DNA from: Brockia lithotrophica
GTDB lineage: Bacteria; Bacillota; Bacilli; Thermicanales; DSM-22653
Assembly (NCBI GenBank): GCA_003050565.1
Contig: PEBW01000004.1
Location: forward strand, 1-64,000
Length of the DNA stretch: 64,000 bases
Reading direction: 5' to 3'
Below the pieces are notes generated by a model. It was given only the letters and a program-made list of their open reading frames with translations. It did no database searches and was not told the origin of the DNA. Below are positions 1 through 7,813 of this stretch, one piece after another. Both the position numbers and the translations under genes were made by a program. The first letter of the stretch is position 1. Every line of letters begins with the position of its first letter.

Positions 1-2
1 CG

Positions 3-968
3 CCGCAGGAGGCGCTGCGGGATCTGGAAAAGGCGTTCAAGAACTTTTTCCGCGGGCGGAAGACCGGCCGGAAGGTCGGCTACCCCAAGCCGCGGCGAAA
101 GAAAGATGGCCGGGACCGCTTCCGGCTCGACAACAGTTCCGGAACGATCCGGCTCCTCGTAGACGGACTAGACCTACGCCATCCCGGAAAGGCGCGCCAC
201 ATCGTGCTACCCCGGATCGGCGCCGTCCGCCTCAAAGAAAAGCCCGTCTGCCGGAAGAAGAGCGGATCCGTGCGCACGTATCTTCCGCAGGGGCGCATCC
301 TTCACGCCACGGTCAGCCGGGAGGCTGACCGCTGGTTTGTGAGCGTGACGGTGGAGGAAGAAGTTCCGGATCCCGCCCCTCCTAAGGGCCCGGCCGCCGG
401 GATTGACCTCGGGCTCAATTCCTTCGCGACGAAGGCGGAAGAAGGTGGCGGCGTCACCCAAATCGAAGCGCCCAAGCCCCTAGCCAAAAGGCTCCGCCTC
501 CTCCAAAGACGCCAGCGTGCCCACAGCCGGAAAGAAAGAGGTTCGAAGAACCGGCAAAAATCGGCCCTTCGCCTGGCCCGGCTGCACCGGAAGATCCGGA
601 ACATTCGCCTGGACTTCCTCCACAAGCTCACGGCCGAACTCGTCCGGCTGCATCCGGTGATCGCGATCGAGGATCTGAACGTCGCCGGGATGCTGAAGAA
701 CGACCGCCTCGCGCGGCACATCGCCGACGTCGGGTGGGGCACCTTCCGGGCGCTCCTCGAAGCGAAAGCCAAGCTTCGGGGCGTGAGGCTTGTGAAGGTG
801 AACTGCTTTGAGCCGACGTCGAAGACGTGCTCTTCCTGCGGATACGTTCTTCCCGAACTTCCGCTTTCCGTCCGGGCGTGGACGTGTCCCGTTTGCGGTG
901 CACACCACGACCGAGACGAGAACGCGGCGAAGAATCTGCTCAAATTTGCCCTGGCAGTCGGCACATAG
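3..968 (+). CDS. tnpB: RNA-guided nuclease TnpB (IS200/IS605 OrfB), 5' end cut by window
   Basis: The frame is open from base 3, so the start lies outside the window; about 321 residues are visible. The first visible residues match the N-terminal helix of TnpB. RuvC-type residues are all present: Asp in GIDLG (near base 405), Glu in AIEDLN (near 669) and Asp in DRDENA (near 915). The zinc ribbon has CSSC and CPVC pairs. TnpB proteins use an RNA from the element's right end to cut DNA and help keep IS200/IS605 elements in place. No TnpA transposase gene is visible here; it may be upstream or absent. The frame is intact, so it is probably functional. Confidence 0.93.
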   Translation, partial: PQEALRDLEKAFKNFFRGRKTGRKVGYPKPRRKKDGRDRFRLDNSSGTIRLLVDGLDLRHPGKARHIVLPRIGAVRLKEKPVCRKKSGSVRTYLPQGRILHATVSREADRWFVSVTVEEEVPDPAPPKGPAAGIDLGLNSFATKAEEGGGVTQIEAPKPLAKRLRLLQRRQRAHSRKERGSKNRQKSALRLARLHRKIRNIRLDFLHKLTAELVRLHPVIAIEDLNVAGMLKNDRLARHIADVGWGTFRALLEAKAKLRGVRLVKVNCFEPTSKTCSSCGYVLPELPLSVRAWTCPVCGAHHDRDENAAKNLLKFALAVGT

Positions 969-1108
969 GCTGCCCTACCGCGAGCTCCGCGGGAAGTGAA
1001 GCCTGTGGAGACGGGCTCTGCGGCGGAACGGGGCAACCCGGTCTACGAGCACCCCGCCGATGAAGCAGGAAGCAACCGGGACATATCCCTCTCTTGGGAT
1101 ATTTGTCC
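969..1108 (+). ncRNA. Probable omega/right-end RNA of the TnpB element
   Basis: TnpB partner RNAs typically start within the 3' end of tnpB and run to the right end of the element. The 140 bases after the stop codon hold no ORF, contain an AAGCAGGAAGC motif often seen at such right ends, and finish in a hairpin (1078-1108). Any guide would be the bases just after the hairpin. The RNA boundaries are inferred, not seen. Confidence 0.55.
1078..1108. repeat. Right-end subterminal hairpin of the IS605-type element
   Basis: GGGACATATCCC at 1078-1089 pairs imperfectly with GGGATATTTGTCC at 1096-1108 around a six-base loop. IS200/IS605 elements end in imperfect subterminal hairpins rather than inverted repeats, so this probably marks the element's right end. 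Confidence 0.6.
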
Positions 1109-1264
1109 ATGAGTTGCGGAACGGGATCTGACCCGGTCCGTCGTAGCACCTATTCCATAGATATGCAATCGTCGGGCGCAAAGGGGGGTGGAAACGGAAG
1201 TAGGTTGTGGTAAAGTACGAAGCGAAGCGAGCGCAATGATGAGATCAAGGAAGAGAGGCCGAGG

Positions 1265-1780
1265 ATGAAACTCGCGATAAAAACCTTGGAGGTTTTGGTG
1301 CTGGTCGTGCTTTTCGTGGGGCTCGCATACCTCATCTATTCCGCGATTTTCTCCTTCGGGAGGTCGGATGGGCTGTTCGGGGGAGCCCAGGCAAACTCAC
1401 AGGGCCCCCCTACTCCTCGGCCCTCCGAAGGAGGAGGGGTTTCCGAGACGAGCGGCGTCGTGGAAGTACATCCGTACGAGCACGACGTGGTTCGTCCGGG
1501 GACGATGGTGGAGATCCTCTACCGCCTGCCTCCGGAGCGTGTGAGCGGCGATACGATCGACCTCTCGGGTTTTACGTTTGTCCTCGATGAAGAGCAGGTG
1601 CTCCCCTTCGCCGACGTCTTCCTCACGTCCACCCAACCTCCGCTCGCTACGTTCCGCGTGAAGCTCCCCGACCGCCTCGCACCCGGCCTCCACACAGCGT
1701 GCTTTCGTTCGAACTCCTCGGGTGGGAAGTTGTCCTACCCGGACGACCAGTTTTGCTGGGTGATCCAAATAGGTCGCTAA
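1265..1780 (+). CDS. Membrane-anchored protein of unknown function
   Basis: I do not recognise the family. The 171-residue product has one N-terminal hydrophobic helix (about residues 7-29), a low-complexity Gly/Pro/Ser linker (about 38-65), and a C-terminal domain of about 105 residues rich in beta-type sequence with two late cysteines (CFRS and FCWV) that could form a disulfide outside the cell. The order of anchor, linker and domain suggests an extracytoplasmic Ig-like or substrate-binding module. The start has GAGAGG then GAGG just upstream. It stands alone, between the TnpB element and a convergent gene pair. Confidence 0.7.
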   Translation: MKLAIKTLEVLVLVVLFVGLAYLIYSAIFSFGRSDGLFGGAQANSQGPPTPRPSEGGGVSETSGVVEVHPYEHDVVRPGTMVEILYRLPPERVSGDTIDLSGFTFVLDEEQVLPFADVFLTSTQPPLATFRVKLPDRLAPGLHTACFRSNSSGGKLSYPDDQFCWVIQIGR

Positions 1781-1917
1781 ATAAACCTAAAGAAGCATGC
1801 CGTACACCGGTTTCCTAACCCGAAGGGCCGAGTTCCGCGCGTTGCGTGCGAGGGCGGCATGGACGAACCGCCGTAGTGGGATGGAGGCCTGGCTTCGCAC
1901 GTTCGCGTGGGAGGGCG

Positions 1918-2463
1918 CTACACGCCCTGCAGGGTGCGGAGGAAGAGCCATACCTTCGTCCGAACGTTCGGATCGACGAGGAGGCGGAGGACTTCCCGGA
2001 CGGAGGGGGGGTGCGGCCGTGCGACGAGATCTTCCCGTGCGAGGGCGTAGGTGTCCCGAAGGCGGGCCAGCGCATCGGAAGCCCCGTATTGGGCGAGGTC
2101 GTCGAACGTCCGAAGGAAGAACGCGAGGGTACGGGCGTAGGCGGTGAGGCGTTCCCCCGTGAGGAGTTCGCGCAAGGCGACGAGGAGTCCCATCGCTTCG
2201 GTGAGCTCCTCCCACGCCCCGGAAGCTTCCCACGCGGCGAACCGGTTCAGGGCTTTGCGCAACGCGAGGGCGTCCTCCGGGTGGAGAACGCCTTCCGACT
2301 GAGCTTCGACTTCTTGGGTGAGGCGGTCGAGGGAGCAGAGGAGTCCTACGATGTTCGACGCTATTCGGCTTGCCGACTCGGGGGTTATGCACGTGGCGGC
2401 GGCTTCCGCGAGGACGAGGGCGTCGTCCATTGGATTCGCCGGTGCGCGACCCGCATCGGGCAT
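1918..2463 (-). CDS. DUF1641 family protein
   Basis: The 181-residue, mostly helical product ends in the typical DUF1641 signature (LLRLLVDPNVR...). DUF1641 proteins have no settled function but often sit beside flavoprotein oxidoreductases of the sulfide:quinone reductase type or beside formate dehydrogenase. Here the gene lies 100 bp downstream of such a flavoprotein on the same strand. I chose the ATG at 2463 because GGAGG lies seven bases upstream; the longer frame to 2610 has no such site. Confidence 0.8.
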   Translation of the reverse strand: MPDAGRAPANPMDDALVLAEAAATCITPESASRIASNIVGLLCSLDRLTQEVEAQSEGVLHPEDALALRKALNRFAAWEASGAWEELTEAMGLLVALRELLTGERLTAYARTLAFFLRTFDDLAQYGASDALARLRDTYALAREDLVARPHPPSVREVLRLLVDPNVRTKVWLFLRTLQGV

Positions 2464-2563
2464 GGGGCATCCTCCTTGCACAGAAGGGCGGATTTTCGAC
2501 CACAACGGGCCCGGGGAAAAATCGCACGCGTTTGCATGTCGCTTCCCGAGCCGCGGGTGCCGA

Positions 2564-3793
2564 TTATAAGAGCCCCAGGATTCCCAACCAGTACGCCTCG
2601 TCGTAGGCAAACTTGGCCGCCGCGAGGAGAGAAGAGGGAGGGGATATCCGCACTCCCTGCCCTCCCGTGAAGGATACGAAGTTCGCCCGGTCGAGGCTTT
2701 CGAAGAGGAAAAAGGCCGTCTTTCCGTCGAAGCGGGCGATTTCCTCCCGGCCTTCCAGACGGTGGACGAGGTTTTCCACGACCTTCTCGGCCATGAAGTG
2801 AGCCGTGGACCCGGCCTTGCACCAGGGTGTGAGAGCGGCGTCGCCTACAACGTAGACGTTGTCGTGTTCGGGGAGCTTTCCCGTGGCGGGATCGACGGGG
2901 ACAAAACCGTTCGTGTGGGGGAGGTTCGCGGTTTCCACGACGCGCGCACCGCGGTGCGGTGGGATGGCGATGAGGAGGTCAAAGGGAATCCGCGTTCCGA
3001 GGTGTGTCTCGATGTAGCGTTCCTCGGGATGGACGGCGACCGGCCTGGCGTTTCGTTCCACGCGGACGCCGAGGCGCGCAAAGGTCGTTTCCATCCAGCG
3101 GGAGAGCTCTTCGCGAGGGTGTAGGGTGCTTTCCGGCGTCGCGTACACGAGCTCGGTGCGCTCCCGCACGCCGCGACGCGTGAGGAAGTCGGACAGGAGG
3201 GGAAGGTACTCTGCCGGGGCCGCGGGGCCCTTAAAGGGAGGCGCGACGAAGAATACGATCCGTCCTCCCGGAAACGACCTAAGGGCTTCGTAGAGGCGGG
3301 GGGCACCTTCGCGCGTGTAAAAGGTGTGGCTCGTCTCGGCTAAGCCGGGAACGAAGGCGAAGTCGGGTTCGGCTCCCGTGGCGAGGACGAGAATGTCAAA
3401 GCGGTGCGTTTCCGCGCCGTGGATTCTCCCCTTGTCCACGTCGATCGCGGACACTTCGTCGACGACGAGGCGCACCCGCCGGTGAACGAAGTCCGCCAGT
3501 TTTCGGGTATAATGCGTGAGGGGGTGAAGCCCCAGGGATACGCACAAAAGACCGCAGGCATACGTGTGCTCGCGCTCCTTTGCGTACAGGGAGACGCGTA
3601 CGCGGTTTTCTTCGATTTCCCGGCCGAGGCGTCGGGCGAGGAGGTTCGCGATACGAAGGCCGGCGAGTCCTCCGCCCACGATTCCGATGTCCGTAGCCAG
3701 GGGATCTCCCTCCTCAAAAGGCGAGCTCTCGGGCCGTTCTCCCGTCCCAGTTGTGCACGCTCTAGCTTTTCCGGTTTTTTTCCTTCCATGCAT
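2564..3793 (-). CDS. SQR-like NAD(P)/FAD-dependent oxidoreductase
   Basis: An N-terminal FAD-binding Rossmann motif (IVGGGLAGL), a mid-protein LATGAEP segment and a C-terminal GDAAL FAD-contact motif place it in the two-dinucleotide-binding-domain flavoprotein family, closest in layout to sulfide:quinone oxidoreductases. Cysteines in YACGLLC and near TPWCKAG could be redox active, but the full SQR cysteine set cannot be assigned by eye. The ATG at 3793 is the longest start. The 31 residues before the FAD motif look unconserved, and a GAGGAGGGA site lies six bases before an in-frame CTG at 3700, so the real protein may start there. The DUF1641 gene follows. ttuA starts divergently 44 bp away. 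Confidence 0.82.
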   Translation of the reverse strand: MHGRKKTGKARACTTGTGERPESSPFEEGDPLATDIGIVGGGLAGLRIANLLARRLGREIEENRVRVSLYAKEREHTYACGLLCVSLGLHPLTHYTRKLADFVHRRVRLVVDEVSAIDVDKGRIHGAETHRFDILVLATGAEPDFAFVPGLAETSHTFYTREGAPRLYEALRSFPGGRIVFFVAPPFKGPAAPAEYLPLLSDFLTRRGVRERTELVYATPESTLHPREELSRWMETTFARLGVRVERNARPVAVHPEERYIETHLGTRIPFDLLIAIPPHRGARVVETANLPHTNGFVPVDPATGKLPEHDNVYVVGDAALTPWCKAGSTAHFMAEKVVENLVHRLEGREEIARFDGKTAFFLFESLDRANFVSFTGGQGVRISPPSSLLAAAKFAYDEAYWLGILGLL

Positions 3794-3837
3794 CGGGGCA
3801 CCCGAGGCGGACGAAGGCGAAAAAGGAGGCGACGAAG

Positions 3838-4968
3838 GTGGACCGCGAGCAGGACGTGTTCATACACCTCTCTCCCCTCGGGGAAGACGCTTCGGAAGGG
3901 CACTTCTTTTCCCGCAAGGGGAGGCGCTGTAAGATTTGCAAGCGCCCGGCGTACATCGACTTGCCCCAGCACAACATCTCCCTCTGCGCGGAGCACTTTG
4001 ACGGGTTTTTCGTCCAACAGGTGGAGCGCACGATTCGCCGGTACCGCATGCTCCCTCCCCGGGCAAAGGTAGTCGTCGCCCTTTCGGGGGGCAAGGACTC
4101 GCTCGTCACGGCGCTCGTGCTCAAACGTCTCGGGTACGAGGTCCTCGGGTTTCACGTCGACCTGGGAATCGACCTAAACGACTACTCGCCGAAGTCGCGC
4201 GAGGCGGTGCTCACCTTTTCTCGCCGATTTGAAATCCCCGTGGAAATCGTCTCCCTCAAGGAGGCGTACGACAAGACCATCCCCGACGTCTACAAGCGGG
4301 AGAAGAAAATCTGCCCGATTTGCGGGATGACCCGCCGCCACCTCATGAACGCCTACGCCTTGAAGGCTGCAGAGGTTTACGGCGCCTACGCCTTGGCCAC
4401 GGGCCACCACCTCGACGACCTCACCGCGCAGCTCTTCGCCAACGTCCTCCGGTGGGACTTCCACTACCTCGCCAAAGGACTCCCCGTCCTTCCGCCGGAA
4501 GACGGGTTTGCCCGCAAGATCAAGCCCCTGGCGCTCACGAGCGAGTTCGAGGTCGTCGCCTTTGCCCGGCTTCACAACGTGGAATTCGTTCGCTGCTCTT
4601 GCCCTTTGGGGAAGGACGCGAAATTTCGGAAGTACCAGTCCATGCTCCGCGCCATCGAGGCCCTTTCCCCGGGGACGAAGCGGTACTTCTACCAGCGGTA
4701 TACGGAAATCGCCCACATCTTTGCCGAACAGGCTCCCGAGGCGCGGCCTGCCCTGCGCAAGTGTCTCGTCTGCGGGATGCCCTCTTCTTCTCCCGTGTGT
4801 TCGTTTTGCCGCATTTGGCGTCCTGAGGAAGCGGAGGCCGCCCTGCGGCAGTACCGTGGGTTCACGCTTTCCCCCGCTTCGGGAGAACGGGGCGCGAGCG
4901 CAGGCGAACCGCAGTCCCGCGTCGCCTCGGGAGGGCCTCCCGGCGTTCCGGAAGACGTATCTCGATAG
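3838..4968 (+). CDS. ttuA: TtuA-type tRNA 2-thiolation enzyme
   Basis: TtuA makes 2-thiouridine at position 54 of tRNA, which stabilises tRNA at high temperature; it uses ATP, an iron-sulfur cluster and a ubiquitin-like sulfur carrier. The 376-residue product has the family's parts in order: N-terminal zinc site (C31, C34, C50, H53), PP-loop SGGKDS (83-88), cluster cysteines C159 and C162 plus C253 or C255, and a C-terminal zinc ribbon (C309, C312, C321, C324). The TtcA relatives that act on position 32 lack the two flanking zinc modules. A GTG start follows AAAAGGAGG. The last ~40 residues are an unconserved tail. No sulfur-carrier gene lies nearby. Confidence 0.88.
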   Translation: MDREQDVFIHLSPLGEDASEGHFFSRKGRRCKICKRPAYIDLPQHNISLCAEHFDGFFVQQVERTIRRYRMLPPRAKVVVALSGGKDSLVTALVLKRLGYEVLGFHVDLGIDLNDYSPKSREAVLTFSRRFEIPVEIVSLKEAYDKTIPDVYKREKKICPICGMTRRHLMNAYALKAAEVYGAYALATGHHLDDLTAQLFANVLRWDFHYLAKGLPVLPPEDGFARKIKPLALTSEFEVVAFARLHNVEFVRCSCPLGKDAKFRKYQSMLRAIEALSPGTKRYFYQRYTEIAHIFAEQAPEARPALRKCLVCGMPSSSPVCSFCRIWRPEEAEAALRQYRGFTLSPASGERGASAGEPQSRVASGGPPGVPEDVSR

Positions 4969-5023
4969 ATGCGGTAGCCGGTCGGCGGTTCCCCTTCTCG
5001 CGCGGATCGTCCCTTTAGACGAT

Positions 5024-5059
5024 AAAACGGACCGAACGCCGAAGCGTCCGGTCCGTTTT
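5024..5059. terminator. Bidirectional terminator between ttuA and the SDR gene
   Basis: A 16-bp stem with one mismatch (AAAACGGACCG... at 5024-5039 with ...CGGTCCGTTTT at 5044-5059) closes on a CGAA tetraloop. The A-run at one side and the T-run at the other let it serve both convergent genes. Confidence 0.88.
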
Positions 5060-5062
5060 CGA

Positions 5063-5905
5063 TTAGCGTCCCGTTTCGGGAGCGGGCGGGCGTTCACGCC
5101 TCGTTTCGCGTTCCCAATACGGTCGGGTGACGAGACGGGCGATGAGGGCGTCGGCGAGGGAGGGCGACAGGGCTTCCCCCCAGATGAGAAGGCGAATCCA
5201 CCAGGGGACGAACACGTGGGCGCGCGGACGTTCAAGGGCGGCGACGAGCTTGTCGGCAACGATGGCAGGATCGAGAAAGAGCCAGCGGCGGCTCGAAAAG
5301 AAGGGGAGGAAGACGCTTTCGCCGTTGTGGGCGGCGAATTCGGTAGCCGCGGGGGCGGGGTAGATCGCGGTGACGCGAATCCCGAGGGGCCCCACCTCGC
5401 GGCGGAGGGCGTCGGCGAAACCCCGAAGGGCGAACTTGGTAGGGGCGTAGAGGACGTACGGGGGCATGGCGATGAAGGAGGCGAGCGAGGCGAGGAAGAC
5501 GACGTGGCCTTGCCTGCGCCGGAGCATTTCCGGGAGGACGAGGTGCGTGAGGTGGACGGCGGCGCGGAAGTTCACGTCGATCATCCGGTCGGTTTCCTCG
5601 GGGGTGAGGTTTTTCAGCCAGTCGAGGCGGCCGAACCCGGCGTTGTTGATGAGGACGTCGATGCGGCCGAAGGTCTTCCGCGCCACGCTCACGGCGCGCT
5701 CTCGGTCGTCCGACAGGGTGACGTCGCCGGGTACGACGATCGCGGGGGTCGGAAGCCTTTGCGCCAAAGATTCCAGCCGGTCTTTGCGCCTTGCCATGAG
5801 GACGAGGCGCGCTCCGCGGGCGGCGAGGCGCTCCGCGGCGAGCGCGCCGAAGCCGGAGGAGGCTCCCGTGAGGAGGACGACCCTGTCGGCGAGGGAATTC
5901 GCCAT
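5063..5905 (-). CDS. Short-chain dehydrogenase/reductase
   Basis: Classical SDR: cofactor motif TGASSGFGA, the NNAG motif, and the catalytic Tyr and Lys in YAPTKFAL (normally YxxxK, seen here as Y-A-P-T-K). The 280-residue length and C-terminal extension resemble the SDRs that act on lipid or steroid-like substrates, but the substrate cannot be told. I chose ATG 5905; the alternative GTG at 5926 lies inside the upstream gene. The site AAGGGAG overlaps the stop of the preceding gene, four bases away, so the two are probably translationally coupled. A terminator follows at 5024-5059. Confidence 0.85.
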   Translation of the reverse strand: MANSLADRVVLLTGASSGFGALAAERLAARGARLVLMARRKDRLESLAQRLPTPAIVVPGDVTLSDDRERAVSVARKTFGRIDVLINNAGFGRLDWLKNLTPEETDRMIDVNFRAAVHLTHLVLPEMLRRRQGHVVFLASLASFIAMPPYVLYAPTKFALRGFADALRREVGPLGIRVTAIYPAPAATEFAAHNGESVFLPFFSSRRWLFLDPAIVADKLVAALERPRAHVFVPWWIRLLIWGEALSPSLADALIARLVTRPYWERETRRERPPAPETGR

Positions 5906-5909
5906 GCTC

Positions 5910-7454
5910 TCATCTCCCTTGCGCACCGTCGATGGGCCACGGGCCGAGGGGGATTTCCTCCGTCTCGTCCCAGTGCATACGTCCGTCCGCTCCTGGGGCG
6001 TAGCGAAATGGCCCCTGAGGTACGCGCGGGGTGATCTCGAGGGCGCCGGCGTCCATCGCCTCCCAGATCACCTGAAAGGGTGCCTTGCCGCGCACCCATT
6101 TTTCCGCGATGAGGACCCCGTGGCCGGGGATGATCGTGAAGGCGATCTTCCGAGGGTCATCGGGATTCCGGAGGGCCTGAGAACGGGCAAACGCCTGGCG
6201 GATGCCCATCGCCTGGGCTTCCGTAGAGCAGGAGACCGGGTAGTGGAAGTACGCTTCGTCCATGGGGACGTACTCCACGACGCGCGGATCGTACGCGCGG
6301 ATCCCCCGATGGCCGTGGAGCTTGGAACGCGCCACGGGGACGGTGTACGTGCGGCCCCCTTCCTCCCACGCCACGCGCGGCAGCGGTTCGTCCATGTCGA
6401 AGAGTTCCACGGCTTCCGAGGAGGGAGGATCGTTCCGCTTACCCAAAACGTGGCGCACCACGGCGCCCTGTTTGTCCGGGCGGACGCCGACGATGAGGGC
6501 GAGTTCGTCGTCCGTGAGCTGCGTTTTGTCGAAGGGGCGGGCGCTCCCCGTGATCGTCGCCACGAGGGCGTCGATTTCCGGCTCCCACGTCGCGTAGCAC
6601 CCTTCGCTGTACTGGTCGGCGATCGCGTCGCTCACGGCGGGGACGTGGACGAGGCTGTCGATGGAGATCGTTTCCGTGAAAAAGTCGCGCCGGCCAAACT
6701 CGCGTCCCGCCCGCTTCATCGCCTTGGGCGCCTCGAGGCGCTGCCAAACCTCCCACGGGAGGGGTTCGGCCACCGTTTCGTGCGCGGTGATTTCCCGCGT
6801 GCTCACCACGGTGGCAAGGCGACGCACGACGTTGGCCGCCACGAGGAATTCCCTCTCTTCCGGGGACGCCTCCGCAGGGGGGCGGAGCCGAGGATAGGCA
6901 CCGACGAGGTCGAAGAGGTAGGCTTCCTCCAAGGCGTCGTCGCCGACGAGGAGGAGGACGCGGATGCTCTTGGATTGGGCCTGAAGCACGCGTTCGAGCA
7001 AAAGAACCGGTCCTCCGCGCCTCCCTTGGTTGAGGAGGGCCTCCCATGCCGACTCCGCCATTCCCGCGTAGGGAAAGTTTTCCCCGCGGAAGCGCTCGGG
7101 GTCGGCGAGAAAGGCGCGCGCCCCGTCCAGGGCTTTTTCCCACGCCGCGGTCGGAGCGTGGATCACGCTTACGATTGTCGGCGTCTTCGATAGGCCGAAA
7201 CGGCGCCTCGCCGTGAAGAGGAGGGCGTCGCGCCAACGCAGGGGTTCGAAAAGGGGTGCTGGGGTGAGGAGGAGCTCGACACCGTCCTCGGGCCGGGCGA
7301 GGAGGTGATGTCCTTCGCGAAGCAAGGCGGTGCGCAGCGCCTCGCGGAAGCGCCGGATGAGCGGCGTGGCGTAGGGTGCGTCGACCCAAGATGCGCGCAC
7401 CGGGCGAACCCACGGGTGGATCGGGGGGAAAGCAGACTTCGAGGCGAATACCAT
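5910..7454 (-). CDS. Conserved-looking 514-residue protein of unknown function
   Basis: I do not recognise this protein. It is long, soluble (no clear membrane helix or signal) and has regular codon use. Visible features are an HETVAEP segment, a FTETISIDSLVHVPAV stretch and two His-containing segments near the C-terminus (KLHGHRG, AYFHYPVSCST) that could be active-site parts. The ATG at 7454 has GGAGGTG seven bases upstream and a TATAAT box about 37 bases upstream. The gene ends four bases before the SDR gene, so the two likely form one transcription unit and may share a metabolic role. Confidence 0.75.
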   Translation of the reverse strand: MVFASKSAFPPIHPWVRPVRASWVDAPYATPLIRRFREALRTALLREGHHLLARPEDGVELLLTPAPLFEPLRWRDALLFTARRRFGLSKTPTIVSVIHAPTAAWEKALDGARAFLADPERFRGENFPYAGMAESAWEALLNQGRRGGPVLLLERVLQAQSKSIRVLLLVGDDALEEAYLFDLVGAYPRLRPPAEASPEEREFLVAANVVRRLATVVSTREITAHETVAEPLPWEVWQRLEAPKAMKRAGREFGRRDFFTETISIDSLVHVPAVSDAIADQYSEGCYATWEPEIDALVATITGSARPFDKTQLTDDELALIVGVRPDKQGAVVRHVLGKRNDPPSSEAVELFDMDEPLPRVAWEEGGRTYTVPVARSKLHGHRGIRAYDPRVVEYVPMDEAYFHYPVSCSTEAQAMGIRQAFARSQALRNPDDPRKIAFTIIPGHGVLIAEKWVRGKAPFQVIWEAMDAGALEITPRVPQGPFRYAPGADGRMHWDETEEIPLGPWPIDGAQGR

Positions 7455-7490
7455 CGCCGCACCTCCACATCCAATGCCTCGTCAAAGGGT

Positions 7491-7496
7491 ATTATA
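7491..7496 (-). promoter_or_regulatory. -10 box (TATAAT) for the 514-residue protein gene
   Basis: A perfect TATAAT on the minus strand lies 36 bases before the ATG at 7454. The -35 zone has no good match; instead it is covered by the inverted repeat at 7512-7538, which could be an activator or repressor site. Confidence 0.55.
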
Positions 7497-7511
7497 CCGT
7501 CTTCCCAGAAC

Positions 7512-7538
7512 ATGCGGGCGGGACTTTCCAGCCCGCAT
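7512..7538. repeat. 8-bp inverted repeat in a divergent promoter region
   Basis: ATGCGGGC (7512-7519) and GCCCGCAT (7531-7538) are perfect complements separated by 11 bases. The site covers the -35 zone of the minus-strand promoter and lies in the 359-bp gap before the Lon-related gene; the rest of that gap shows no gene. It could be an operator or an RNA hairpin. Confidence 0.45.
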
Positions 7539-7813
7539 CGCCCTCGGGTCCAGGGAGGTTCTCCGTTCGCAACGCGAAAGGCCTAGCCCCCGATCCCGTG
7601 GGAGGCGGGCCCGGAGGGTTCTCCTCGGCAGAAGAGCGCCTTGGCGCACCGCCTTCCGTGCGGAGTGGGCCTTCCGCCGGTACGCCCCAAGACGGGGGGT
7701 CTTGCGGTAGAATGAAAAGAGACGCGGAAGATGCGGTCGTTCTTGATTCGGTATCGGACCGGACGTCGGCCGACGTCCGCCGATTCTCGCGGAGGAAACA
7801 AGGAGGCGATTCC

